Shown here: positions 40,075 to 51,485 of the stretch, one piece after another
How the letters are laid out: every line of letters begins with the position of its first letter
Numbering within the stretch: the first letter of the stretch is position 1
Assembly: GCA_017590115.1 (NCBI GenBank)
Contig: JAGGNK010009114.1
Span: 17,691,937 to 17,755,936 of the forward strand
Source: Montifringilla adamsi
Lineage: Eukaryota; Chordata; Aves; Passeriformes; Passeridae
Direction of reading: 5' to 3'
Length of the DNA: 64,000 nt
Translations under genes and position numbers: made by a program
The notes under the pieces: model-generated
What the model was told of the DNA's origin: nothing
What the model saw: the letters and a program-made list of their open reading frames with translations, nothing else
Database searches by the model: none

Positions 40075-43000
40075 TTAAGTCTGTTTCTGTTTCTTCAGGC
40101 TTGGCCTCTGCCTTGGCTGCTTCTTTGGTCTCTGCACAGCGTTCTTAATGCTGGCAGAGGGAAGCCTGAGAGTTACTTCATCCTCTGTGTCATCATCCAT
40201 CCGAGCAGCTCTCCGGCGCTCGAGCACTGCTGGAGTACAGACTGGAGTAGGATCCTGAAGAGATCAGAAAAACAGGATTCACTGCAAAGCCATCTGCCAG
40301 AAAGAGCTGTCACTGCCCCTGTGGTACCACAAGACACCTCATTCCAGCTCTCCTTCAGAAAATTGTTTACATTTTATAACTAGCTACTTTACAAAAGTAA
40401 TTATTTCTTTGGACAGAAGTGTCACCTTCAACGAAGTGTATGTGAAAGGCAAATGGAAATTAATTCACATTTTTTAACATGTTGTTATGCACATTTGCTT
40501 TCTAAACTTTGTATTTCCTGACTCAAAGCATCACGAAAGTCAAATGGAATATAATCAGGGCAACAGGGCAGGGGGTGAGAAAGTATATTTGAGACTGGCA
40601 TACAGAAATGCCACATTCAGTTTTACAACAGAGCTGAAACATCCCAGCTTCATTACCTCAGTAAGGCCTCAGAACTCAGTTGACAGAATGTATTAGTTAT
40701 CCTGTCTTCCTCACAAGCAGCCATGCCCCACTTATCACAAGTAAACCCAGTAATAATAAAAATCCCCAAACAAGCACTCATCCCCCCAACTCACAACAAT
40801 GATGAAACAGAACAGAAATGTTAATGCCTTACAGACTTTTTAGACTGCCAATATCTCAAATCTCAGTCCTGATGACCTGAACTTCCCTTTCACCCTACTG
40901 CTACTTTTACCTGGCATTAAACACCAAATACTGTGCCTGGAGAGCATGGGGTAGGAGGGACAGTACAGTATGGAAATGGGGACAGACAGCACTGGACTGC
41001 ATCAAAAATTCAACTCCCTTTGTATCAAAACAGGCTGGCATTGAAACACAGTCCAACAGGACTCCATCGAGGAGATCATGCTGTCCCAGGGTAAAGCACA
41101 GGTGCAGGGGTGTACCTGCCTGGCCCCAGCACCCTGCACTACCACAGCCTCACGGGAGTGCTGAACAGCAGAGGCAGACACACTGAGGGACAGGCACTGC
41201 TGGGTACAGCGTGCTGAGCAGAAGCGTTTGCTGCTGAATACTCTCACAGGAGAAGGAACCACGAGGATTCTATCACCCTCCCCCGTTCAAGAGTGCAAAT
41301 GCATCTCAAAGGAGCTACTTCTGTTTCCTTGAGAGATGTTTGTGCCAATGTTAAGGTTTTTGTGTGTTGAAATCAGTATTAAGGTGCCAGCTGAAGACTT
41401 CAAACACCTGACCCAATGTGAATGGTGGTACTGGTCACCACCAGGACTGGTCTGTCTTACCTGGCTGCTCAAAGAAACGTTCAGTTTTGACTTCTTAGAT
41501 GTTTTAACTTTTTTTCTCTTTTTGGAAAGCGCCTGTGCAGCCTAGGAAGCAAGACAGATCAGGTGGATCACTACACACTTGTGTGAAGATGCAGTCACTT
41601 AACAGTTCATAGATACAGTTTCATAGTCACACTTCATAGATTTGCTTCATAACTACAAAGTGTTTGCTACAGCAAACAGGTTTAAAGAAATAAACTGACT
41701 GACACAGAGGTGATCTGGTTTGAACAAAAACACTGAAAGCAACACAAGAAAATGTGCTACTGTGCATTTTTAAAACATTCCATGTTAAACAGCATTAACT
41801 GCTCACAACTCAAGTTCTTGACCCAAGCACTCAGCAGAGAAGGAATATGCAAGGGCTGTGGATGGAAGTTCTGGTCTTGGGACCTGCCTTCAAACCCCCA
41901 CTCTGCCAAAGCCCCTCTGCTCTTTGGTGATCTGCACTCCATTATTAAACCACAGAATATCCAACTGCTTGTACAGTTTGTACCAACAAAAGGAACATCT
42001 GCCCTTTGCCCATCTGCCCTTAGACTTTGTCTACAAGTAAACACACAGGCACATGGAGTGCAGCCCAGCAACAGCACCACATTGAATTCCTGCTGCTTCC
42101 AAACAGTTCCTAACACAAGTGAGCCTCCCTGGGGCTCCAGCTCTTTTGGCAGCTCCACACAAAGCACATGATTTCCATGCATTCAGCACAACTCTAGAAA
42201 CACATCTTGCTTAACACACTCATTGAAGCGATGCCAAACTTACAAATCCTGGGAAGTCATACTCCAGCCCCTTTTCAGCCAGCTTCTTCCGCAGCAGCCT
42301 CTCCTTCCGCAGCAGGCGCTGCGTCATCCTGGCCTTCTCCAGCAGGGAGCGGATCCTGTTGTAGCGCCGCACGGCCGGCTGAGAGGGCTTCCGGAAGATC
42401 CTGTCACAGTCCTTGAACAGGTCCTCGTGGACCTTCTCGGGAGGCACGAACTGACCTGCAGCCAGCACAGGACACGGGTACAGCACAGCTCCCCTCCGCC
42501 AAGGGCACACACACAGCGCAGCCACGGCCGCAACACCGTGGGGGCGGCGGCTCAGCAACAGACAGAGGGTCACTGCATCCCCAGGCAGTGAGAGAAACGG
42601 GGGGGGATGGAGGGAGGGAGGGATGGATGGGTGGAACACTTTAACAGTTTAATCCAGAAAGATCAGACAAAATTGTTTTACAACAAAACCTCAACTCATA
42701 ATCCTTTACAAAGAAAGTGTTACTGTTACCATCACTGAGAAACTCAGTGATTTCATCAGTCTTTTACTCAAAACCTCCTTTTTTCCAACCTTACAAACAA
42801 CTGCAGTAATTACAAATGCCAAGCAGTGTCCATGTGAGAGGAACTATCTCTACAGCAAACCCATCTTTGTCCTGAGATTTCATGTTACACAGTCACTGAG
42901 AGCAGCATCAGCCCAGAGAAAAACCAGCACTAGTGACCAAGAGCCTGCTGGGCATGTTCTTTACACATGATGAAAAGCTCAGCCCCACAGAAAACACTTC

Positions 43001-44166
43001 TGGGACAAAACTTCATTAAAAAACCCTATGATTCTATGCACAGTTGAAAAAGGTAACTGAAATAACAAGTTTCCTTTGCATGCTGGAGGACTTACACTGC
43101 AGCTTGTACTTACACTTCAGCAGTCTCTCAGAAAACAGGTAGTTATTCATTGTGTCTGCAACAATCTTGGCCACATCATCAGACTCAAACTCCATAAATG
43201 CATAGCCTTTGCTGCCTCCAGTCTGTGAGTGACAGGAGAGAAACATCAAACAGTGCTTTGGTACCTGAAGGGCTCTATTAAAATGACTTTATTCTTCCAA
43301 AGTCATAGGCCATCTCAGATAACCACAAGTAATTTCACAAAGGTCACTGAAATTGTGAAAAGTACAATTTAGTCCTAAAAGACAGATTTAGTCCTATATT
43401 GGTATAACATTATTTGTAAAATGCCTACTTGCACACAAAACAAGCTGCCCACAGGTATCTACTTGCTAAAAAAAAACCAAAGCTGTCCTGCTTTGCTGCT
43501 GTTCCATTGCTCCATGCTTATAATGCAACTTCAAACCCAGAAGTGAGAAAAAATTAGATTTACCACACACAAGTGCGTTAAAACAGAATCGTGGCACTTC
43601 AGTCGTAGCTTGGCCTGGCGCGCTCCGGCACTTCCCACTGGAGGGAATTTACTCACGGAAAAAGGAGCACAAGGCCGTGCCCAGCCCCGGCCCTGCCGCT
43701 CCCACGTGCGGCTCCCGAGGGCCTCGGGCGCTGCGGCCTCGCAGGGTGGGCCAGGGGGAGCCGCAGGGCTCAGGGACACGGCACGGCACGGCCCGGCACC
43801 GGGACCGCTCCTCACCTTCTTACTCCGGGAGAGCCGCAGCCTCGTCACCGTCCCGAACTGCCCGAAGTACTCGCGGAGCTGCGGCTCGCAGAGGCCCCGC
43901 GGGAGATGCCCCACGAACACCACGCCGGGCGTCAGCTCCTCCTGCGGGCACAGAGAGCGCGGCAGTCAGCCCGGGCTGGGCCCCGCCGCGCCGCCCCCGC
44001 CCCGCCGGGCCGTCCCGCTCACCTTGGCCGTCCGCTTGATGCGGGCCCGCTGCACCTTCTGCTGGAACTGGCGCTGCAGCCGCGGCTCCAGCGCCAGCAG
44101 CGGCGCCGCCCTGGCAGACGCGGCAGCCGCAGGTACTTCGCCCGCCATGGCCTCCCCGGCCGCCAT
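40075..44166 (-). CDS. NIFK: NIFK, nucleolar protein interacting with the FHA domain of Ki-67
   Basis: NIFK is a nucleolar RNA-binding protein needed for pre-rRNA processing, and it binds the Ki-67 FHA domain in mitosis. Six coding exons join in frame: 44166-44023, 43941-43816, 43222-43114, 42455-42244, 41541-41461 and 40254-40075, giving 283 residues (human 293). An RRM spans about 54-130, with RNP2 VVFVGHL (55-61) and RNP1 KGYAFMEF (95-102). The conserved core [16 protein letters not shown] follows, then the basic segment [19 protein letters not shown] and a lysine-rich exon (198-224). The C-terminal exon holds TPVCTP (227-232), the counterpart of the human doubly phosphorylated Ki-67-binding site. 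The start is the first in-frame ATG, with a second six codons on (44148-44146). The N-terminus is Ala/Arg-rich and diverges from the human one I recall. Intron 1 is only 81 bp. NIFK is divergent from TSN. Confidence 0.95.
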
Positions 44167-44184
44167 GCTGCCTCCGCGCGGCCG

Positions 44185-44193
44185 CCGGAAGTG
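44185..44193 (+). promoter_or_regulatory. ETS-family (GABPA/ELK-type) motif
   Basis: CCGGAAGTG matches the extended ETS consensus. It lies 19 bp upstream of the NIFK start codon, the usual neighbourhood of a transcription start in CpG-island promoters, so it may serve NIFK, TSN or both. Confidence 0.6.
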
Positions 44194-44450
44194 CGTCACT
44201 GCCCTCGCACCGGCGCCGGCGCCGCGCGGCCAGACGCCGTCTCCCAGCAACGGGGCGCGCGGGCCCTCGTGCGGCCACACCGGGCCCGGCCCCACCGCAC
44301 CGGGAGGGCGAGGGCGGGCTGGGACACGGACACCGCCGGGGCGACAAACTCCCGCCCTGGGAGCGGCCAGCAGCCACCCCGGGGCGATCAGCACTCTCTG
44401 GGCACCCTCCCAGCCGTCCCTCCGGCCATTCGTGGCTGCTCCGGCCGCTC

Positions 44451-44503
44451 AGGCGGTGCGCGGGGCAGCCCGGCGCGGCGCGGACAGGCGGTGCGCGGGG
44501 CAG
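44451..44503. repeat. 18-bp direct repeat in the TSN promoter
   Basis: AGGCGGTGCGCGGGGCAG occurs at 44451-44468 and again, identically, at 44486-44503 (period 35). It lies 49-101 bp upstream of the TSN start codon. Confidence 0.92.
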
Positions 44504-44551
44504 GCGCGCGCCGGCGGCGCGGAAGGCCCCTGGGCGGGAGGCGGCGGCACC

Positions 44552-47500
44552 ATGTCGGTGAGCGAGATGTTCGCGGCGCTGCAGGGAGCGCTCGGCCAGG
44601 ACCAGGACATCCGAGAGGTGCCGGGGCGGGCGGCACGGCGGGCGGGGCGGGCACGGGCGGGGCGGTGCCTCGGCTGACGGCGCGCTGTGCCCGCAGGAGA
44701 TCCGGAAGGTGGTGCAGGCGCTGGAGCAGACGGCGCGGGAGATCCTGACGCTGCTGCAGGGCGTGCACCAGGGGCCCGGCTTCCAGCACAGTGAGTTCCG
44801 CGCCGCCGCCCCGGGCAGCGGAGAGCAGCCGCGGGGCGGGAGTGCCCCTCGGAGCGCGCAGGGGCCCTTCCCGGGGCCTCCTCTCCAGGGTCCAGTCGCT
44901 CCCGGGGCCTTGGCCGTGGGTTTCCCGGGAAGAGGAGAGCGCAGCTGGGAGGTTTCAGGCCAGACAAGTAGTAAAGCTGCCGTTCAGCATTGTGGACACC
45001 GTTCTGTCCCTTTCTCCCTCCCTAGCGTGGTGCTTTTCTGTCTCGGTGCAGAGCAGTGTTCTTTTCCAGCTGTTCACGTCCTGGGCTGCTGAGTTGGCTC
45101 TTAGGTGTCCCTGCAAGTGGCTTGCACATAGGATGTGTTACCACCACTTGTTGGGCCTTTGATCAGTGTTCCTGTCTCGTCTCTTCACCACACACCCCAA
45201 AAAGCTGTGGTCCTGAGCTGAGGGGGTATTCAGGATGGGCTGGGATGGGGGGGAACACACTTCAGTCTGGGTTGTACAAAACAGATTCTCTCCGTGTGTA
45301 TAAAATCTGCTTAACACAGCGAAATGTGAAAAGAATTTGCAAGGGCTGAAACAGCAGGACCTGCCCTTGATGTCTGCTTGAGTGACAGCAGGAATTGTTC
45401 TGCAGCTTTGGAGGGTTGGGTTGGCATCAGCCTGGTTCCACGCTTCTCAGGTGTGGACAGGATGTTTCTGGGCCAGCCTGTTTCCTCCAGGCCACGAGAG
45501 CAGCTCTGCAGGCCCAGGTGTCACATCTGCTCTTTCTGTCCCCTCCTTTCTCAGCTTACTGGTGAAGCTACTGGACTAAACTGAAATTTGTTCCTTAAGA
45601 GCTGGGGTTTTTCCAGTCAATTAGTATCTTGTGAGAAGAAGCAACCATTCTGACTTTGCTGGAAACTCTGGAGAGGAATTTGTGCAAGCCACCCTGTGAA
45701 GGGAAACAGAAGCAGCCTCCCCAGGTGCTGTTTTACTCCCTTGCAGAGCTGCTGGTTGTTTTCAGCCTGATGAGGTTCCCCAGCACACTGGGGCTGGAGC
45801 TGGAGGCCTGGGCTTCCTCTGCTCTCAGAGAGGGTTTGTGTTCAGCAATGAGCAGCACCACAGGTGTGAGCTGGGCAGCCAAGTGCAAGTTCCATCTGCT
45901 GGGAGACCCGGCAGTGCTGGGAATCAGAGCTGCTGAGTGGTTATTTGCACAAGCTCAGTTCTCCAACCTGGGAAAATCCATGGTCATTGTGTGGGGAACA
46001 ACTTCAGAGTCATTGTCAAGCATTTAATTGTAGAGGCCAATGTTCAACTCAGTGTATTTGCACTTGGTTTTTAATTCCTGGAGAGACCCGGTCCTAGAAC
46101 TTGAGGAGTCTGAGAAGAGATTTGGAATAGTTAAAGGGAAAAAAAAAACCAAAACCAATTAAAAAAATGAAAAAAATAAATCCAAAACCAAAAAAACACA
46201 AACAAACTAAAAATGAATCAGACAAAAAACCCAAAGCCTTGTCTTATAATTATTACAAAAATAATGAGTTCATGCTTAATAGGTCAAGAGTTAACTTGTG
46301 ATAGCAGACCTGTAAATTTGTCATCAAACTCAGCTCTGTTAGTAAAACCCTGGGACAGCTGGGAGTTTGATGGAGGCCAGCTTCCCGTACCAGCCAGTGG
46401 CTTTTAAAATGCCGTCTTGGAGAGGCTTCTGGGCTGGAGAGCTGCTCAGGAGGCCGGGCAGGGCAGCGTGTGCTGCATCCTGCTGCTGCCTGCTGACAGG
46501 CAGGGTGACAGGCAGGGTGACAGGCGGGGTGACAGGCGGGGTGACAGGCAGGGTGGCAGGCGGGGTGACAGGCGGGGTGGCAGGCGGGGTGACAGGCAGG
46601 GTGGCAGGCAGGGTGGCAGGCAGGGTGACAGGCAGGGTGGCAGGTGGGGCCGCCAGCCTGAGAGCCAACTCAGTCCTTGCTCTGCAGCTGCAGAACACAG
46701 AGGTGGCACCTGGGGATGTGCAAGGGTAGTTTGAATTTGGGGACTGTGCGTGTGTCACTGGGCATTGTCTGAGCCTTTACAGTCGGGAATGTTTCTTTTT
46801 GTCTCTGGCAGAATCCAAACACGAATGTGTCCCTTACTCTGTTCCCCCAGCCACGCGATGCTCACATGACTGAGGCAGCCCTGTAGCTCTCAGTGAGCTT
46901 CACACAGCTCTTTCATCCTGGCTGCCACATGGAGCACTCCCACGTTCTGCTTCCTAAGCTTTCATTTTTTGCATGTCATTCTCCCTCTTTTATTTTTTTA
47001 AACAGAAATTATGTGTTATTAACAGAAGTTTTATAATCACACTTGAGTGACTCCTAGTAGGTGTTGTTTGCTAAAAACCATCACACTTTCAGATGTAGCT
47101 TTTGTGAATAACCCTGGCTTCTGCGCATGGACATGCCGGAGGGCCTGTCAGGCTGGGCTTTGTCCTTCCTTGGGCTGTGACCAGGCTGTGTGAGAGGGCT
47201 GCAGGGAAGTTGTGCCTGGAGCCCTCGGGTCGGCCGCTGGCGCTGCAGCGGGGCTGTAACTCTGTCGGCGAACGGGAGGTGGCAGTGGCTGCTGCAGGAA
47301 CAAGAGATCCTTTCTCTGCAGAGCTGTAACATGCACTGGGCAGGCTGGAACCCAGGCTCTGCAAATACACCGTAAAAAGCAGGAAATGCAGTTTCCTGAA
47401 GGGATGTTGCACCTCATGTAACCAGATTCTGATGGATTAGAAAAAAAATTGGATAAGATTTTAATATAGAGAAAGAAAAGTTGTTTTTCCTTTGACTGTG

Positions 47501-50165
47501 AGAGTTGTCTGGCAGCAGTGCTTGGTGTGTATGGGGCCAGCTGCTGTGTGCAGTGCTGTTCCATTGCTTGGGATCTGGCTGTTGCTGGGACATCTTGGCT
47601 CAAGCTCAAAACAAAGGCCCAGAGCATATCAGACAGCCTGGAATTCCAGAGTCTTTTTGCTTTACCTCTATGGCTCATGGTGTCACCAGGAATAATTCTC
47701 AGATTGATTCCAAGTGTCAGAAGCCTATCTTGAACAAGAAAGAAGTTTAAATAGCACAGTCTACACTGGGAAACTGTTTACAAACCTCTGCTGCCTGTCA
47801 AATATCCATTTCCTGAGTGTATTCATTCTGCAAATGCTGTGCTGTCTCTTTTTCAGTTCCAAAGAAGTGTCAGAAGGCTCGTGAGCACTTTGGTACAGTG
47901 AGGACACAGATGGAGTCTCTGAAGACCAAGTTTCCTGCTGATCAGTATTACAGGTGTGCAGGATCACACCCAGCCAGACACAGATATATATGGGAATTGC
48001 TCGGGCATTTGCCATCACTGCTTTGGAATAATGATGTAAAGGTTGATGGGTTGAATGCTTCTTTCTCTTTGAAAAGTAAATTGTGGTAGACAAGTGTGAG
48101 GTTTTTATCAGTATAGATAAATGCTTTTGCTCAAGCACTGTAACTTTTCACCAAAAATAGTCAGTATTGAATTCTTTTTCTAAACATTTTCTTTAAAAAG
48201 AAAAAGGGAAACTTAAGAAGTTGGTGTTCTGCTGGAGCTGCCCTTGTATCTGGGAGCAGGGCATTTGCTGCTCCATTAATTTCAGTTAAGTTGTTTGGTT
48301 TGGGGTGTTTCTGGAATCAGAGCTCTAAATCTGTCAGGAAATGGCTGTTTGGTTCTGCAGACACTAAATGAAGTTGTCACCTTTGTGTTCTGTTGCTGCC
48401 AGAAGGGGACAGTGCCTGGCAAGAACATTTCAAAGAACAAGAATCTTGTCAGCTCAGATCTGCTGAGGGAAAGCTCTGGCTGTCTGTGGGCAACAGAGCC
48501 TGGAAAAGTGTGGGAGCTGAGGAGGTGTGTGAGAGGGACGAGCAAATGTCAGTGTCTGGTGTGGTAACCTGGGTGTGGAGTTCTGGAGTACCAAGGAGAT
48601 GTCTTGTAGCTGGTGTCATTTTGATAAACCAAAAATACTGCAAAGTGCATGTGTTAAGGCAGAAAACACAACACACACTGAACGTGTGCTTGTTGCCTAA
48701 CGCTCCAGTAATAACCATTAATTATTTATACCTTGACCTGGTGTTTCTTCTGCAGGTTTCATGAGCACTGGAGGTTTGTGCTGCAGCGCCTGGTGTTCCT
48801 GGCAGCATTTGTAGTCTACCTGGAGTCAGAAACATTAGTGACCCGAGAAGCTGTTGCAGAAATACTGGGGAGTAAGTTAATGTTGTAACTGAAGGGAAAA
48901 TGCTTGTGACCTTAGACATTGTAGCTTTCAGAGGTACAGGGAAATGGCAGAACTTAATTTCTTCCTGAGAAATCAGTTCCAGAGTTTATCTGGCATTTGA
49001 TTTCATTATATCAACAAGAAATTCTCAGAGGACGGAAATTGGCAAACCTAATGTTAACATTAATATGTTCTTCATCAATGAAGGTCATTCATTCAAAGTG
49101 TGTAAATGCACCAAAAACATAACACAAAGATGAGAGCTTGTTTCTCTAACTTCTTGCTTTTGGTATTTAAAAAGTGTGTGAAACAGATTAAATTCTTTGC
49201 CATAAAAGAATTGTATCTTCACAGAGCAAAGGATTTGAAAAAAGTAAGGAAAATACATCCTGTATATGGATGTAAATCCAGTTACTCTGTTGGATGTCCA
49301 GTTGAGGACGTACAAGATGCTGAATCAAGAACAGAGAGGATGTAATTACATCACATACAGGAAAAGGCTGACTTTCATTATGTAATAGTATTTCATAAAT
49401 TTGATATTTCAAATTAGCACCAGTAAACAAATGCAATTTAAGGTGGCTGGGTTTGCTCATGCTCAGCACCACCTCATCACTGCTCTGTTTTTGTCTCAGT
49501 TGAAGCTGATCGAGAACGGGGCTTTCACCTGGACATTGAAGATTATCTTTCTGGTGTATTAACTCTGGCCAGTGAGCTGGTAAGAAAGATGTGCATGCAT
49601 GTATTTGGTTTGAAACTGACCTGGAAAACAGAAGTAATGTGTTTTTTAGCTTCCCTGAGTTGTTCCTGGCAGTTATGATACACAACACCTTGATCTGAAC
49701 TTGTAGCAAGAAGCTTCTCTGCATGTTCCTCAGTGATACTTTTAAGATTTAAACTAGTCATTTGATTGAAAATCCAGAACTATGCTCAACAAAAAGGTAG
49801 AGCTAAGTACAAGTAATCTGACTGCCAGGAACACAAGTGCTTCATTGGTACAGTAACTGATGGGGACTGTGGTGTGACGTGACGTGACGTGACGTGGGTG
49901 CTGAGCTCCTCGGTGTCTCCTCTCGCAGGCCAGGCTGGCAGTGAACAGTGTCACAGCTGGGGACTATTCTCGCCCTCTCCGCATCTCAACCTTCATCAAC
50001 GAGCTGGATTCTGGCTTCCGCCTCCTCAACCTGAAGAATGACTCCCTGAGGAAACGCTACGATGGCCTGAAATATGATGTCAAGAAAATTGAGGAAGTGG
50101 TTTACGATTTGTCGATCAGAGGACTCAATAAGGAGGCTACAGTTGGTGCAGGCGGGGAGAAGTGA
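44552..50165 (+). CDS. TSN: TSN, translin
   Basis: Translin is a single-strand DNA/RNA-binding protein that forms octamers and, with TRAX, the C3PO endoribonuclease acting in RISC activation and tRNA maturation. Six exons join in frame: 44552-44617, 44697-44790, 47857-47953, 48756-48871, 49500-49579 and 49929-50165, giving 229 residues (human 228). The sequence is collinear with human translin. It starts [12 protein letters not shown] and has the basic segment [11 protein letters not shown] (55-65). The nucleic-acid-binding motif [12 protein letters not shown] sits at 86-97, as in human. Also present are [25 protein letters not shown], and the long C-terminal helix with [13 protein letters not shown]. 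All junctions are GT-AG. Intron 1 is 79 bp and intron 2 is 3066 bp. The last residues ([11 protein letters not shown]) differ from human. Translin itself has no catalytic residues; those are in TRAX. Confidence 0.98.
46138..46215. repeat. A-rich low-complexity block in TSN intron 2
   Basis: About 80 bp of A runs broken by CC, T and AC, similar in texture to the block at 10.5 kb. No flanking retrotransposon body is recognised. Confidence 0.8.
46495..46650. repeat. 12-bp G-rich minisatellite, 13 units
   Basis: The unit is GRCAGGCRGGGT, repeated 13 times without length change over 156 bp in TSN intron 2. Variation is almost confined to two purine positions (2 and 8 of the unit). The last unit is more diverged (GGCAGGTGGGGC). 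Because 12 is a multiple of 3, several frames stay open across the array and yield false repetitive proteins on both strands. Confidence 0.95.
49875..49896. repeat. Tandem TGACG array (CRE half-sites)
   Basis: TGACG is repeated four times and followed by TG, in TSN intron 5. It ends about 30 bp before the last exon. Each TGACG is a CREB/ATF half-site, and overlapping copies also read GACGT and ACGTGAC. It could equally be a neutral pentanucleotide microsatellite. Confidence 0.9.
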
Positions 50166-50764
50166 AGGGTGCTCGTTGGAACAGCATCACTGATTACCTC
50201 AGATGGTTGCCAATTTAGGAAGTACCTAGAGAAGCCTTCCTACAGTAGTTTAGAAGAACTGCAGCTCAAAGCTGCTCTCTATTTTCTTACAAAAGGTGTA
50301 GTACAGGTGTTAGATGTTTTGTAAAATCATGTCTAGATTAGGACAGGAGACTGTTTCCAGTGGAATTCCTCTGTCAAACATACGGTGCTGTTCTCTGCAC
50401 AGCAGCAATAGAAGTCAGTAACTCCCATGAGCTGAGATTCCCGTTAGTTCTGTAGTGTTCCTTCCCTGCTGTCAGGGAAGTGCTGTGGCTGTCTGCTCAC
50501 ACACCCTCAGAAGTGTGTGCACAGCACTCAGCTCAGTGCAGACACATGGGATCTTTAAAGAAACATGATGTGTAAATACTGACCTTTTTTTAAGACACTT
50601 TTTTTCCCTTTTTGTTTCTTAAATTTTCACCTATGTAAGTTGAACAAATTTGCATAACTGTTTATGAACCAGATCTCTTTTTTAATGGTTTCTGTTAATT
50701 GAGAAATTAGTGAAAATACTTCTGAGAATTCCTCTATTGGAACTGGTGTCTTGTACCCTGGCAT

Positions 50765-50813
50765 TTCTCTCTCTCTTCTCTCTCCCTTCTCTTTCTTTCT
50801 CTCTCTCTCTCTT
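50765..50813. repeat. CT-rich microsatellite in TSN 3' UTR
   Basis: An imperfect (CT)n tract interrupted by TT and CC. On the mRNA it is a polypyrimidine stretch, a typical PTB-like binding surface, though no function is shown. Confidence 0.9.
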
Positions 50814-51479
50814 GTTTTGTTTTTTTTTCTTTCCACCATGATTTCAGTTACCAGAGAGAGCAAGGTTTTCTTAGATACCTTCTTTCTCTATCTGGTATTT
50901 GTTTTACTGGCATGAGTAAATGCAGAGTTTAAAATTATGATTTGCTTTGAGAACTCAGTGTAACCAATTTTTATGTTTTTTAACTTCCAAGTTTTCTGAA
51001 TAGAGAAGTGTAAACTAACAAACTGCAGGTGGTGTCTGAGTTGTAACAACCTGTACAGGCCACAGCTGTACCTGTATCCTGGGATTAAAAACAAAAAAAC
51101 ACCACAAAACTATAGTTTGTGTAGTAAAATGTTTGTATCTCCAGAAACGAGGAAGTTACTGCTTTCAGGTAAGTATGTAAGATGTTTGCAAACACCAACA
51201 GCCTCTTTCATGTGTGTAAGTGGACAGACTCATGCCTCCCCATGTGTTTGTTCTCTTGTCCTAAATGACTTTGAATTTTGCCATTCTCCTACTTATGGTG
51301 GTGCAGGAGGGTTAAGGAGAACAGCTGACTTAGGAGGAGGAGGAGGAATACTTCAGAGGATGAATGGGAACGGTCAAGTTTATGCGGAGTTTGTTTGCAT
51401 TTCGGTTTCTTAGTGAAGATTTACCACTGAGTTAGGGAATTGTTTTTTGGAAGAAAATGGTTTCTTGGTTATTTTGGCC

Positions 51480-51485
51480 AATAAA
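51480..51485 (+). promoter_or_regulatory. TSN: Candidate TSN polyadenylation signal AATAAA
   Basis: A canonical hexamer followed by a T/G-containing stretch (GCTGTTCTTTGATTATGG), about 1.3 kb after the TSN stop. Confidence 0.6.

Larger units (their letters stand above)
43640..44960. promoter_or_regulatory. CpG island with divergent NIFK/TSN promoter
   Basis: This GC-rich, CpG-dense island covers NIFK exons 1-2 and TSN exons 1-2. The two start codons (44166 on minus, 44552 on plus) are 385 bp apart, so the genes must share this promoter region. Within it are an ETS-family motif next to the NIFK start and an 18-bp direct repeat just upstream of TSN. No TATA box is evident. Long open frames through the island on both strands are compositional. 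Confidence 0.85.

Noticed and set aside
43028..43042. TATGATTCTATG, resembling the CR1 3' octamer tail
   Set aside because: Only about 12 bp match and no CR1 body lies beside it, so chance is likely.
43610..44967. Long open frames across the NIFK/TSN island (355 and 280 codons on plus, others on minus)
   Set aside because: They are antisense or out-of-frame shadows of NIFK exons 1-2 and TSN exons 1-2. The real exons give recognised proteins.
46339..46758. Repetitive open frames reading [15 protein letters not shown] or [12 protein letters not shown] peptides
   Set aside because: They arise from the 12-bp minisatellite, which keeps several frames open because the period is a multiple of three. 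They lie within a TSN intron.
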